In this document: piece by piece, positions 53,875 through 63,528 of the stretch | Layout: each line of letters begins with the position of its first letter | Position numbering within the stretch: position 1 is the first letter of the stretch | NCBI RefSeq assembly: GCF_018223745.1 | Contig: NZ_CP073653.1 | Coordinates: 2,446,001 to 2,510,000 of the forward strand | DNA: 64,000 nucleotides | From: Clostridium beijerinckii | GTDB lineage: Bacteria; Bacillota; Clostridia; Clostridiales; Clostridiaceae | Reading direction: 5' to 3' | The notes under the pieces: model-generated | What the model was told of the DNA's origin: nothing | Seen by the model: the letters and a program-made list of their open reading frames with translations, nothing else | The model's database searches: none | Made by a program: the position numbers and the translations under genes

Positions 53875-56748
53875 CTAAGCATTTGCTAAGCTAGAAGATT
53901 CATTAATAAAGTAATCTCTAGTATTAGCTTCCATAACACCTTTGATTGCATCTGCAACAGCATAAACATTTTCAGGTGTCGCATCTGTTTTTATACCTGA
54001 GAAAGTTTATACCAATAGGTAAGAATTTGAAGTTATCTCCATCTTTTCCCCTGGTTCACACCGTACATGAGACTTTCACCTCATACGGCGTTCCAACAAT
54101 TTATACTTTTTTAATTAAATAACTGAATTTCCTACTAACTTTCTTAAAGAATTGACTCGTTTTAACCCTTTTTCGTCCAAGGACAATAAACCTAGATATT
54201 TAGTTATGGTATATTTTTCATTGCAATGTACAAGAACATGAGCTTCGGCGCATAGCCAAACAAGATTTTTATACTCATCTGTTCCACCATTACTTTTCGG
54301 TATCTTATGATGGCATTCCATATTATCAGTTTCTAAGTCTAGACCTGTTATGTAACATTTACCTTTTTGTCCTGCTATCAGAGATAGCATATTATCACAG
54401 AGTTCAGCAGTTCCAGTATAATTCGAAGATTTTAAAAGATATTTGATTAAATGATAATATCCTTTAAGTCTGTCATGAATTAACAATCGACCTCTTTCAG
54501 TATAATTACATATATTTTGATTAAAATTATTAGGTGGTCTGGTCTTACAACCATAAATAGGGAAGATAGTGACGTTATAAATAGTACGTATCTTACCATT
54601 ATAATTTCCATATAACCGTTTATATGTTTCAGAAAATTTAGGTTTATTTGATATCCAATTCTTTAATCGCATTTCTAAGGTTCCTGTAACTAAGAAACTA
54701 ATTTTCTTTACATCTTTACTTATATAGGTAGCAATATTATAGTAGTTATGAATACCTAGTATCATTGAGTTTAAGATTGATACTTCATTACTATTTTCTT
54801 GCTTTTGGATTTTCTTTATTTGGTCTTTAAGTTTATTAATGGCATTATTTTTAGATTTATCACACATTCGACTTTGACAAACATATTTATTTCTTTTAGG
54901 CTTAACCATAAGTTTAAATCCTAGAAATTCTGTATAGTTTTTTCTTAAATTTGTTATTTTAGATTTGTCAGGACTTATATCTAAGTCCAATCTTTCTTTT
55001 AACCACAATCTTGTAGCATTATAAATCTTCTGTGCAGTTTTAAAATCTTTGCAAAAGATTTTAAAGTCATCAGCATATCTAACTAGACGTATTTCTTTTA
55101 AATTACTTGTTTTCATGGCTTTATATTTGTGTGATTGTTGGGTATATTTATATCTTGTTTCAAATGTTTCCCATTGAGAACTAATCCACCAGTCCAATTC
55201 ATTTAGAACTATATTAGATAATAAAGGACTAATTATACCCCCTTGTGGTGTTCCTTTTGTTGGTATTCCAATTCCTTGTATTTCTGATTTTAGTATTTTA
55301 CCAATTATACAAATCAAGTTTTTATCATGTATGCCAATGTTCCATAGCTGTTTTTTTAGTTTGCTATGATTGACATTATCAAAGAATCCCTTTATATCGA
55401 TATCTACTACATAATATGCGTTACTAAAATTCATTATTTGCATACATCTAGCAATAGCATGTTTTGTTGACCTATTAGGTCTAAATCCATAACTATGCTT
55501 ATAAAATTTAGCTTCACATATGGGTTCTAAAACTTGCTTAATACATTGTTGGAGAATTCTATCTTCAATACAGGGTATACCTAGCGGTCTGGTTTTACCA
55601 TTTTGTTTAGGTATTTCAACTCGTCTCACACTTTTTGGAATATAATTATCGAATTTATTTTGGATACGTTCAATAAACTTTTTTGTTTCCATGTTTTTAA
55701 AGTAATTTATATTAAGATTATCGGTTCCAACTGTTGTTGAACCTTTATTTTTTTTAATGTTTCTATATGCTAGTAAGATATTATTGTCAGATGTTATATG
55801 TTTCATTAAATTAATGAAATTTTTATTATTGCAAGATTGTTTATACAAATTGTCAAATTCATTTTGCATTGCGTAATATTCATTATTTCTTAGTAACTGT
55901 CGTTTCTCTAATTTTAAGCTTTCCTCCAAGTCTGTTGCCTCCTCATTTGTATAAATACAAATTTAGATTAACATCTCTTAGTCTTACTCGAACCTTGAAT
56001 TATTCAGTATTTAATTATCAAATAACAATTGTCTAGTGGCTATTGCATAAATTACTATTGCTGTAATTATTATAGCTTCATGCCACCACTTTCACTTGGA
56101 TTAAGATAAGTTATAGAACTTCTTTTCCTTATCACTACTTCATGGGCAGTAAAACCTCCATATTCCAAGCTTACCTTGTTCCGTTATTACTATCTTTGCA
56201 TATATCCTTAGGTCGTTAGTATAAGCCTGCAAGCTTGATAGTACCTGTAATACTATATGGATTTTCATACCAAGAATTTTTACTCATCCACACTTGCAAC
56301 ACATATGTGTTATATCCATTTCTAGATATTCCTACTTTAGACATGTACATTCCCAACTTCGTCAGCTACTTTAGTAGCATCCTAACCATAGATATTTTAT
56401 AGACACCCGACCTATCACCACTCAACTACCTCTAGTTTGCATTTCGTGTAGAAAGAAATTCTCTACTTACGATGGCTCTCAGCCGACTTCACCGAGCTTT
56501 TAACCTTCTGCTATTTACTTAGCAAAACGCTAATCGGAGTATCAGTGTAAACCCTTCGGGACGTTACTCCGTCATTTGGTTTCTCATAATAACAGTTCTA
56601 ATTTATGAATTTAATCATTTAATTAGGCTATTCTTTTCAAATAGCAACAAGTCGCACTCTTGGTATAAATTGGATCGCCGGCCTTGTCTAGAGCTTTTTG
56701 AACTTCAATACTGAGAGAAACAGAGTCAATAGTTTTAGTTACAGCCAT
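53875..56748 (-). CDS. DUF1659-family small protein, split by a group II intron
   Basis: Exon 1 is 56658-56748 (minus) and exon 2 is 53875-54008. Joined, they make 225 bases: 74 residues plus stop, reading MAVTKTIDSVSLSIEVQKAL … DPIYTK-K-TFSGIKTDAT … DYFINESSSLANA, a complete DUF1659 protein. The exon 1 start follows AAAGGAGG. Without splicing, translation runs into the intron and stops at 56623. Expression therefore depends on intron splicing. Function unknown; co-oriented with the DUF2922 gene. Confidence 0.85.
54053..54096 (-). ncRNA. Group II intron domain V
   Basis: Minus strand reads ACGCCGTATGAGGTGAAAGT then CTCATGTACGGTGTG: the conserved catalytic hairpin with GTATGAGGTGAAAGTCTCAT stem and GAAA-type tetraloop, about 45 bases before the 3' splice site. 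Standard domain V begins with AGC-type triad; here the 5' base triplet is ACG-C, a minor variation. Confidence 0.88.
54115..55929 (-). CDS. ltrA: Group II intron reverse transcriptase/maturase with HNH domain
   Basis: 604 residues, TTG start behind GAGGAGG. Reverse transcriptase fingers/palm: KTRPLGIPCIEDRILQQCI, SYGFRPNRSTKHAI, YVVDIDIKGFFDNVNHSKL, GTPQGGIISPLLSNIVLNELD and catalytic RYADDFKIF. A maturase (X) domain follows (TEFLGFKLMV; YYNIATYISKDV), then an HNH endonuclease: CYITGLDLETDNMECHHKIP … NLVWLCAEAHVLVHC. All active-site residues are present, so the intron may be able to splice and retrohome. It lies inside intron domain IV. Confidence 0.95.
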   Translation of the reverse strand: MEESLKLEKRQLLRNNEYYAMQNEFDNLYKQSCNNKNFINLMKHITSDNNILLAYRNIKKNKGSTTVGTDNLNINYFKNMETKKFIERIQNKFDNYIPKSVRRVEIPKQNGKTRPLGIPCIEDRILQQCIKQVLEPICEAKFYKHSYGFRPNRSTKHAIARCMQIMNFSNAYYVVDIDIKGFFDNVNHSKLKKQLWNIGIHDKNLICIIGKILKSEIQGIGIPTKGTPQGGIISPLLSNIVLNELDWWISSQWETFETRYKYTQQSHKYKAMKTSNLKEIRLVRYADDFKIFCKDFKTAQKIYNATRLWLKERLDLDISPDKSKITNLRKNYTEFLGFKLMVKPKRNKYVCQSRMCDKSKNNAINKLKDQIKKIQKQENSNEVSILNSMILGIHNYYNIATYISKDVKKISFLVTGTLEMRLKNWISNKPKFSETYKRLYGNYNGKIRTIYNVTIFPIYGCKTRPPNNFNQNICNYTERGRLLIHDRLKGYYHLIKYLLKSSNYTGTAELCDNMLSLIAGQKGKCYITGLDLETDNMECHHKIPKSNGGTDEYKNLVWLCAEAHVLVHCNEKYTITKYLGLLSLDEKGLKRVNSLRKLVGNSVI

Positions 56749-56854
56749 AGTTTTAACCTCCTTTATTTCGTTTTCATAAAGGATATATGTATAAATTTTA
56801 GTCATTACATAAATAGATGAAAATTATTTGTTTTCTTATTTAAGAAAAGAACTA

Positions 56855-57178
56855 AAACAGGTTATAGGTATTGAAAGAGTCAGGCTAAATATATTGTGAA
56901 ATGCTATAAAGTTTACAAAAACAGGAGGTACTATCAATGTAAATATCATCTGCAATGAAAGCAAAATAAAAATATCAGTAGAGGATACAGGAATAGGAAT
57001 ACCTTTATGTATGCAGAGCAGAATATTTGATACATTTACACAGGTTGATCAAGTATATAGAAGAAAAGCTGAAGGCAGCGGAATAGGCTTGGATCTTGTA
57101 AAATCCTTCGTAGAAATGCATGGAGGAAAAGTGGTTGTCGAAAGTAGTTATGGAAAGGGAAGCATTTTATATTCTTAA
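56855..57178 (+). pseudogene. C-terminal remnant of a histidine kinase
   Basis: The frame reads IERVRLNIL-stop-NAIKFTKTGG then KISVEDTGIGIPLCMQSRIF, GSGIGLDLVKSFVEMHGGKV and SYGKGSILYS to TAA 57178: an HATPase_c domain with N, G1 and G2 boxes. A TGA (56897-56899) stands where Ser of the LSNAIKFT motif is expected. No start, no HisKA and no membrane part remain. A terminator follows. Confidence 0.75.
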
Positions 57179-57213
57179 TCAGTCAAGAGTAAAAACTATT
57201 GACTGATTTTTTT
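57179..57213 (+). terminator. Terminator behind the kinase remnant
   Basis: Stem tcagtcaa (57179-57186) with ttgactga (57199-57206), then eight T. It probably ended the former kinase gene. Confidence 0.75.
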
Positions 57214-57397
57214 GCATAATTTTCGATGAAAAATTTAATGGTTATAATTCGACTTGATGTATATTTGTTTTGTAATTAAGGAAAGTGATATTATAAAAAA
57301 TGCTTTAAAATGCTAAATGTTGTGAAAATAAATAGAGGGATTTTTTGAAATATGTAGAATTATATAATAAAACATATGGATATAAGAGGTGGTTTTG

Positions 57398-57493
57398 ATG
57401 AATTTTGAGTGGTATGAAAGATTGTCTATTTGTCTTAAAAGCATATGTAAATCATTTAATCGTATAAATTTATTAGTTTCTTCTATGAAATAA
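57398..57493 (+). pseudogene. Decayed N-terminal hemerythrin fragment
   Basis: Behind AAGAGGTGG, the frame MNFEWYERLS … SFNRINLLVSSMK stops at 57493. FNRINLLV-SMK is identical to the intact hemerythrin at 1974 except for one residue, and the DNA aligns on both sides with small shifts (the HKEL ligand is lost). All later helices are missing. Confidence 0.6.
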
Positions 57494-57527
57494 GGAAAAT
57501 GTAAAGATGAGATTAGTAGAAATATCT

Positions 57528-57587
57528 ATGCGTAGTTGGATTGTTAATTTAAATTTTAAAATTGCAATAAAAATCAGCAAAGTATGA
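57528..57587 (+). pseudogene. Decayed fragment of the 68-residue gene
   Basis: ATG 57528 gives MRSWIVNLNFKIAIKISKV and a stop; it aligns with MSSWLVNLNSKFAEEF at 4414 (tagttgg, ttaattta aa identical blocks). It directly follows the decayed hemerythrin and ends 15 bases before the chemoreceptor gene, whose ribosome site GGAGTGATT overlaps its former reading frame. Confidence 0.55.
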
Positions 57588-57602
57588 ATGGAGTGATTAT
57601 TT

Positions 57603-59324
57603 ATGTTTAAAAGGATTAATAATTTAAAAATAGCATCAAAATTAGTTTTATTATTTACATTTGTATCTATATTTACAGGTATAGTTGGGTTTTTAGGGAT
57701 ACACAATATGGACAAATTAAATAATAATACTAAATTGATGTATGAATATAATTTTAAATCTATACAGACACTGGATGAAATAAAACAAAACTATTTAATC
57801 ATTCGTGGAGATCTAACTGCATTAGCATATAATGATGAAATGGATATAAGTCAAAAAAATATTACTGTTAAAGAGGTGCAAACTTTATTAGATAATAATT
57901 CAAAACTTTTAGAAAGTTACAAGAATGAATTGATTGCAGAACATGAAAAAGATACGTTTACCAAAATAGAAAATTCAGCAAAAGATTATTCGTATGTAGC
58001 TAAGAAAATATATACTTTTGCTTTAGATGGAAATAATAAATCTTCAATGGGAGAAATTTCAAAAGGGGCTGCTATAAGAGAAAATCTTTTCAAATCATTA
58101 GATGAAATAATTTCTATGAATATTAATGAAGCAAGCACTAATTCGCAAAATAATATAATAACTTATAATAGTTCAAAGATTATAGTTATTGTAATTACTA
58201 TATTCATATTTATTGCTTCTATAATTATTGGAATGTTATTATCTATATCTATTTCAAAGGAATTGAGAAAAATAATTGATTTTTCAAAAGCTCTAGGTGA
58301 AGGAGACTTAACAAAGGAAATAGATATTAAATATAATGATGAAATTGGTGAAGTTGCAAATGCATTGAACAAATCCAAAGAAAATATAAAGGTATTAATA
58401 TCTCAAATGGTAGGTAGTTCAGGTGATATTAGCGCTGCTAGTGAAGAATTGTCAGCTACTGCTGAAGAAGTTTCTTCAAAAATGCAAATGGTCAATGATT
58501 CTACTGAACAAATAACTAAAGGAGTTCAGGACTTAAGTGCAACAACTGAAGAAGTTAGTGCATCAGCAGAAGAAATAGCAAATGCAACTAGCGAATTAAA
58601 TAATAAGGCAAATAAAAGCTTTAAATCTGCAAGCGAAATAAAGAAAAGGGCAGAAGAAATAAAACAAAAAGCAATACAAAATATTGAAGATGGAAATAAG
58701 ATTTATGAAGAAAATAAAATGAATATTCTTAAAGCTATTGATGAAGGAAAAATAGTTCAAGATGTTAAGATAATGGCAGATTCCATAGGAGAGATAGCAG
58801 CTCAAACTAATTTACTTGCATTAAATGCGGCTATAGAAGCTGCAAGAGCAGGAGAAATGGGAAAAGGATTTGCTGTAGTTGCAGATGAGGTACGAAGCCT
58901 TGCAGAACAATCATCAAACGCAGTAGCTAGCATTCAAGGAATGGTTCATAGGGTTCAAAATGCTTTTGATAATCTATCAGAAAGTGGACAAGAAGTTTTA
59001 GACTACATTGAAAACAGTGTTAAACCAAGTTATGAATTGTTAAAAAATACAGGGATTCAATATGAAAAAGATGCGGAATTTGTAAATGATATAGCAAGTG
59101 ATATTGCAAGTTCATCAGAACAAATGAAAGAAGTTATAAATCAAATAAATTTTGCGTTAGAAAGTTTGTCTGCAACAGCGGTAGAATCAGCTACTAGTTC
59201 TGAAGAGATATTAGTTAGTATTAATGAAGTAACATTAGCAATTGAAGAAGTAGCCAAATCATCTCAAAGTCAAGCAGAAACAGCTGAGACATTAGGTGAA
59301 CTATCTCAAAAATTTAGTATTTAA
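57603..59324 (+). CDS. Methyl-accepting chemotaxis protein
   Basis: 573 residues. TM1 ~12-32, four-helix-bundle sensor (~33-185), TM2 ~190-212, HAMP (~213-265, [17 protein letters not shown]), and a signalling domain with canonical tip [20 protein letters not shown] followed by [24 protein letters not shown]. Methylation-type Glu/Gln pairs occur in the coiled coil ([11 protein letters not shown]). The hemerythrin gene follows 25 bases later in the same operon, so O2 or redox sensing is likely for this pair; hemerythrin domains are fused to receptors in some bacteria (for example DcrH). Paralogue of the receptor at 29758 with a better conserved tip. Confidence 0.93.
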   Translation: MFKRINNLKIASKLVLLFTFVSIFTGIVGFLGIHNMDKLNNNTKLMYEYNFKSIQTLDEIKQNYLIIRGDLTALAYNDEMDISQKNITVKEVQTLLDNNSKLLESYKNELIAEHEKDTFTKIENSAKDYSYVAKKIYTFALDGNNKSSMGEISKGAAIRENLFKSLDEIISMNINEASTNSQNNIITYNSSKIIVIVITIFIFIASIIIGMLLSISISKELRKIIDFSKALGEGDLTKEIDIKYNDEIGEVANALNKSKENIKVLISQMVGSSGDISAASEELSATAEEVSSKMQMVNDSTEQITKGVQDLSATTEEVSASAEEIANATSELNNKANKSFKSASEIKKRAEEIKQKAIQNIEDGNKIYEENKMNILKAIDEGKIVQDVKIMADSIGEIAAQTNLLALNAAIEAARAGEMGKGFAVVADEVRSLAEQSSNAVASIQGMVHRVQNAFDNLSESGQEVLDYIENSVKPSYELLKNTGIQYEKDAEFVNDIASDIASSSEQMKEVINQINFALESLSATAVESATSSEEILVSINEVTLAIEEVAKSSQSQAETAETLGELSQKFSI

Positions 59325-59349
59325 CATATTGGTTGAAGGAGGCTAAAAT

Positions 59350-59766
59350 ATGATTTTAAATTGGGACAACTCTTTATCTGTAGGAGATGATAATATTGAT
59401 AATCAACACAAAGAGCTATTTTATCGTTTGAATAAATTATTAGAGGCTATGAAAGAAGGAAAAGGTAAAAGTGAAGTTATTAATACTTTGGATTTTCTTG
59501 AAGTATATGTAATTAAACATTTTAATTATGAAGAGGAAATTCAAAAGAAAAATAAGTATCCTAAATTCAATGTTCAGCATAAACAACATGGAGAGTTTAA
59601 AAATGAACTTAAAGAATTAAGAAGAGTTTTTGAAACTACAGGGATATCATCATTGTTCGTAATTAATACTCAGCAAAAGATGGTTAAATGGTGTAAAGAT
59701 CATATAATGAATTCAGATATGGAACTAGGAGAATATTTGACAAAAAAACTAAAGAAAGCATTTTGA
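59350..59766 (+). CDS. Bacteriohemerythrin
   Basis: 138 residues, start behind GAAGGAGG. Ligands in order: QHKELFYRL, HFNYEEE, HKQHGEF and HIMNSDMELG. Highly similar over its whole length to the protein at 1974 (for example EEIQKKNKYPKF, ELRRVFETTGISSLFVI). Placed 25 bases behind a chemoreceptor gene; it may deliver or buffer O2 for aerotaxis away from oxygen. Confidence 0.93.
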   Translation: MILNWDNSLSVGDDNIDNQHKELFYRLNKLLEAMKEGKGKSEVINTLDFLEVYVIKHFNYEEEIQKKNKYPKFNVQHKQHGEFKNELKELRRVFETTGISSLFVINTQQKMVKWCKDHIMNSDMELGEYLTKKLKKAF

Positions 59767-59842
59767 AATCCTTTCTTTAGTGGAAATATCTATCTTTGAA
59801 TCATTTTGAATAAGGGGGGGACTTTGTAAAGGAGGCTCTAAA

Positions 59843-60619
59843 ATGAGTTATAAAAAAGTTAAAGCCAATATTAGTATCTTTACTACAGTTTTATTTTTTA
59901 TAATGATTAGCATAAATGCGTTAGCAAATATTCTACCAATTAATGGAATGACTACCGGTAATGTATCTGACTCATATAAAAATCTTTTTGCACCAGCAGG
60001 ACTAACATTTATTATATGGGGTGGAATATATTTTCTACTTGCAGGATATATAATTTATCAACTTGGCTTTTTTAAAGAAGAAAAAACTATGATTAATGAA
60101 GACGCATTTGAAAAAGTTAGAATTTATTTCTGTATTTCATCTATAGCAAATGCAATGTGGATTATATCATGGCATTACAATATTATTATATTGTCAATGA
60201 TACTAATGATTGTTATTCTTGTAAGCTTAGTCTTAATTATAAAGACTGTTAAAAATGAAGAACTGTCATTAAGAGAAAAGCTTTTTTTAAAACTTCCTTT
60301 TAGCATTTACTATGGATGGATTACAATTGCTAATGCAGTTGTACTTATGGTTAGTTTAGGATTAAGGAACATTGGAATGTCAGAGATTTATACTAGCATT
60401 ATAATAGTACTTGGAGTTTTCTTAGGTATTCGAATAATGTTAAAAAATAAAGATATTGCATATGGACTTGTTATAATTTGGGCGTATATAGGAATATTAA
60501 TAAAACATACAGCACAAGATGGCTTCGGAGGACAATATCATTTAATTATAAATTCTGTAATAATATCTTTAGTTTTATTAGCCTTAATTGAAGTATATTT
60601 GATATTAAAAAGGTTGTGA
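59843..60619 (+). CDS. TspO/tryptophan-rich sensory-like membrane protein
   Basis: 258 residues with about seven hydrophobic helices. The first part has ANILPINGMTTGNVSDSYKNLFAPAGLTFIIWGGIY, which is diagnostic of a TspO/MBR-related family in Firmicutes (written here in segments: NGMTTGNVSD, LFAPAGLTFIIWG). Longer than true TspO (~160). Ligand and role are not established. Start behind AAAGGAGG, 76 bases behind hemerythrin; probably the same operon, closed by a strong terminator. Confidence 0.82.
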   Translation: MSYKKVKANISIFTTVLFFIMISINALANILPINGMTTGNVSDSYKNLFAPAGLTFIIWGGIYFLLAGYIIYQLGFFKEEKTMINEDAFEKVRIYFCISSIANAMWIISWHYNIIILSMILMIVILVSLVLIIKTVKNEELSLREKLFLKLPFSIYYGWITIANAVVLMVSLGLRNIGMSEIYTSIIIVLGVFLGIRIMLKNKDIAYGLVIIWAYIGILIKHTAQDGFGGQYHLIINSVIISLVLLALIEVYLILKRL

Positions 60620-60651
60620 CCAAATATTTTTATAAATTTCATATTTAATAG

Positions 60652-60695
60652 AAGCTGAGAATCCTTAAAATTTTAAGATTCTCAGCTTTTTTATT
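60652..60695 (+). terminator. Terminator of the chemoreceptor-hemerythrin-TspO operon
   Basis: Stem aagctgagaatc (60652-60663) with gattctcagctt (60677-60688), then six T. The rest of the gap to 60994 is AT-rich and empty. Confidence 0.92.
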
Positions 60696-60994
60696 AATGT
60701 GTTTTAAATCAATATCACTCATCCCTTTAATCTAATCCACAATTATATTTATATAATTATTGCGAGTCTTATGATTTAACATGATTATGTAAACTCTTCC
60801 TTAAATTCAGTGATTGTATATAATACTTTTTACTAAATAGAATTAAGAAACTTTATTTCTAAATATGTGCATAATTAAGATGATTAATTTAGTGGAAAAA
60901 TAATTATTAATTTTATAGATATCACTTAGTACAAATAATTTTATTTATTGATGAGAATAATAAGTTTATATAGCAGTGAAAGAGAGGATTAGAA

Positions 60995-62041
60995 ATGAGA
61001 GTATTAAAGAGAGTATTAGCTGTTTTAGGAATTGTAATTATTGTATTTTCAATAACATCAGTACATGATACTAAAAATGTTAATGCTCAGATAAATGGGA
61101 TACGACAAAATTATATAAAAATAGATGTACTATTATATAATTCTAATGATAAATTTATTTCTTTAGTTCGTCAAAACTTAGAAGAGATTCAGAAGCAAAA
61201 TAAAGGAAAAGTAGAATTTGAATTTTTTGATGGAAAAGGAAATCAAGCAGTACAAAATGAAACTATTAGTCAAATATTTAATAGTAGGGTAGATATTTTA
61301 CTGGTAAATTTAGTTGATTCACAAGCAACACAAGATATTATAGATAAATTTAGGTACAAAAACATTCCTATAATTTTTTTTAATCGTGAGCCATTACAAG
61401 TAGATGCAATTAAATCCTATGGTAAAGCTTATTATGTAGGAACAAATGCTAAAGAGGCAGGTAAATTACAAGGGGAAATTATTAGTGATTCTTGGAACAA
61501 GAATAGAGAAATTATAGATAAAAATAAAAATGGCATGCTAGAATATGTTATATTAAAAGGTCAGCATAATAATATAGAATCTAATGAAAGAACTGATGCA
61601 GCTATTTCTGCAATTAATAATGCTGGAATAAAAACAAAGGAACTTGCAGTCAAAGTTGCTAATTGGGATGTAGATTTAGGCAGAATAACTGCTGATTCAC
61701 TATTCTTAAATTTTGGCAATAAAATTGAAGCAATAATATCAAATAATGATGCCATGGCAATTGGTGCAATTGAAGCAATTCAAAAATATGGATTTAATAA
61801 AGGAGATGAATCAAAATATATAGCAGTTTTTGGAATAGATGCGCTACCAGAAGCGAAAGAATTGATTAAGCAGGGTGTTATGGCTGGTACTGTTATTCAA
61901 GATCCTTTGAATATGGCACAAGCTATTTATGCAATAGGAATGAACGTATTTCAAGGCGACGAACCACTTTATAATACGCAATATATGTTTGATGACACAA
62001 AAATAGCTGTTAGATTACCATATAAGAAGTATATTGGTTAA
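60995..62041 (+). CDS. Galactose/ribose-type periplasmic-binding protein, orphan
   Basis: 348 residues, start behind AGAGAGG. Signal peptide ~1-32 without a clear lipobox (ends NVNAQ). MglB-like fold: VDILLVNLVDSQATQDIIDKF, IPIIFFNREP (sugar-binding), IEAIISNNDAMAIGAIEAI, GIDALPEAKELIKQG. A calcium-loop-like DKNKNGMLEY fits the galactose-binding protein. No ATPase or permease is adjacent, so it may serve a sensor kinase, a chemoreceptor or a distant transporter. Ligand not provable from sequence. Confidence 0.88.
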   Translation: MRVLKRVLAVLGIVIIVFSITSVHDTKNVNAQINGIRQNYIKIDVLLYNSNDKFISLVRQNLEEIQKQNKGKVEFEFFDGKGNQAVQNETISQIFNSRVDILLVNLVDSQATQDIIDKFRYKNIPIIFFNREPLQVDAIKSYGKAYYVGTNAKEAGKLQGEIISDSWNKNREIIDKNKNGMLEYVILKGQHNNIESNERTDAAISAINNAGIKTKELAVKVANWDVDLGRITADSLFLNFGNKIEAIISNNDAMAIGAIEAIQKYGFNKGDESKYIAVFGIDALPEAKELIKQGVMAGTVIQDPLNMAQAIYAIGMNVFQGDEPLYNTQYMFDDTKIAVRLPYKKYIG

Positions 62042-62219
62042 TATTGAATAAGAAAGCTATTATTGAATAGTACGATATTTGCTTTACTATTGGAATTTGA
62101 AACTATACTTAAAAGAAAATCATTAAACTCCTTGCCTAATGAAAAATAATCATGGCATTTGGGTCTTGCTATTTTTTTCATGTGCCTTATTTTTCTTTAA
62201 TATGATATTATTTAATAAT

Positions 62220-63044
62220 TCATTTTTGGGTTCTTCTACTAATTATTATAGAGGCAATTACACTTATTACAAGAATTAGTATAATAACAGAAATAGAAAT
62301 CCCTATAGATATATGATACTTAAATGATATTCCAAGTTTTATACCAGTAAATATAAGTATTAAGGCTACTCCATATTTAACATATTCGAAGTTGCTATGT
62401 AGTTTTTCTAAAAGAAAATATAAATTTCTAAGACCTAATATTGCAAAAATATTTGATGTATATACGATGAAAACATTAGTTGTTATTGCAAATATTGCAG
62501 GAATTGAATCAATAGCAAATAGTAAATCTGATCCTTCAATTAAAAATAATATGGCAAATAATGGTGTTGCATGAAGAACATTGTTTATTTTCACAAAAAA
62601 CTTTTCGTCATGAAGTTCTTTAGTTACAGGTATCATTTTTTTTAGAAGTTTAATTAATTTACTATTTTCAAATGATACATCATCTTCTTTGTTAATCATC
62701 ATTTTTATACCACTTATAATAAGAAGTATACCAAATATATATATAATCCATTTAAATGCATTAATAATTGCAATTCCTAATAAAACAAATATGAATCTTA
62801 AAATAATCGCACCAAAAATTCCATAAGTTAAAATTCTTTTTTGATGTTTAGCAGTAATTCCAAAGCTCGAGAAAATTAATAAAAAGAGAAAAAGATTATC
62901 GACACTAAGACTTAATTCAATAATATATCCTCCGAGAAATTCTAAAGCTCTTTCAGAACCCATGTAATACCATATGGCTAAATTAAATATAGCGGCTATA
63001 AATGTAATTAATAAAAACTTAAATAAATGTTTTCCAGTAGACAT
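62220..63044 (-). CDS. terC: TerC-family membrane protein
   Basis: 274 residues, nine hydrophobic helices. The TerC signatures are visible: FLGGYIIELSLSVDNLFLFLLIF and LIEGSDLLFAIDSIPAIFAITTN, each with the conserved acidic residues that form the metal path (LSVDN, SDLLFAIDS). Start behind AAAGGAG. Homologues such as E. coli Alx and others export Mn2+ or supply it to secreted proteins. It diverges from htpX, whose leader is a manganese riboswitch; no riboswitch is seen on the terC side. Confidence 0.9.
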   Translation of the reverse strand: MSTGKHLFKFLLITFIAAIFNLAIWYYMGSERALEFLGGYIIELSLSVDNLFLFLLIFSSFGITAKHQKRILTYGIFGAIILRFIFVLLGIAIINAFKWIIYIFGILLIISGIKMMINKEDDVSFENSKLIKLLKKMIPVTKELHDEKFFVKINNVLHATPLFAILFLIEGSDLLFAIDSIPAIFAITTNVFIVYTSNIFAILGLRNLYFLLEKLHSNFEYVKYGVALILIFTGIKLGISFKYHISIGISISVIILILVISVIASIIISRRTQK

Positions 63045-63255
63045 TTTTGTAGCTCCTTTCAGATAAATTTATATTTAAATTATATATATTTTTTAATATA
63101 TTCGAAATTTTATGTAAAAACAATATTGATACAAGTTTGTTTTTGTATGAATTATAATGATTTTAAAAAAGTGATTAAAAAACTTGCTTATAATAATATA
63201 ACAATTATGTAAGAATAAATCAATAAAAGTTTATCATGTTAAGATTTCTATAATA

Positions 63256-63284
63256 TTGACAAGTTTTTTATTTAATAGTAATAT
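63256..63284 (+). promoter_or_regulatory. Promoter of the riboswitch-htpX transcript
   Basis: TTGACA (63256-63261), exactly 17 bp, TAATAT (63279-63284). Transcription would start about 30 bp ahead of the aptamer. Confidence 0.75.
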
Positions 63285-63321
63285 TATTAATAACAATACT
63301 AAAAAGACAGTGATAATCTCA

Positions 63322-63428
63322 TTTATAGGGGGAGTAACTGCCTGTTGATTATAACAGGATTCAAAGTCGTCATTACGGAGAGATCCCGGCTTTGAAAGCA
63401 AAAAATGCTTAGTGAGACTCTATAGTTA
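63322..63428 (+). promoter_or_regulatory. yybP-ykoY manganese riboswitch aptamer
   Basis: Contains the family hallmarks: GGGGGAGTAAC at the start (63328), a P2 hairpin (cctgttgattataacagg), then CAAAGTCGTCATTACGG-AG-…CCCGGCTTTG, matching the conserved Mn-binding loops (AGUCGUCA and CCGGCUUUG are near-identical in the L. lactis example). The final P1 strand is GAGACTCTATAG, pairing with tatagggg. The 3' P1 strand is shared with the terminator that follows, so metal binding should prevent termination and turn htpX on. Confidence 0.88.
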
Positions 63429-63457
63429 GAACGTGTTCTAGCTATAGAGTTTTTTTG
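63418..63457 (+). terminator. Riboswitch expression-platform terminator
   Basis: ctctatagttagaac with gttctagctatagag (one mismatch), then seven T. Its left arm overlaps the aptamer's closing strand, so the two are mutually exclusive. Confidence 0.88.
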
Positions 63458-63528
63458 TTACATAAATTTCTGAATTGAGAAAAAATTGTCAAAATATTTT
63501 AGTAATTAAGTAAAAGGAGGAAAACAAA

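Larger units (their letters stand above)
54009..56657 (-). mobile_element. Group II intron inserted in the DUF1659 gene
   Basis: The 5' end reads GTGCGAC (56657-56651), the standard group II start, and the 3' end is …CTATTGGTAT (last base 54009). The boundaries are fixed by restoring the DUF1659 frame exactly. Exon-binding site 1 is visible: TTCTTGGTAT in the intron (56276-56267) complements the last nine bases of exon 1, ATACCAAGA. About 690 bases of domains I-III precede the encoded reverse transcriptase, and domain V lies behind it. Confidence 0.92.

Noticed and set aside
63141..63212. Short frame (MNYNDFKKVIKK…) between terC and htpX
   Set aside because: No ribosome site and it overlaps the divergent promoter region.
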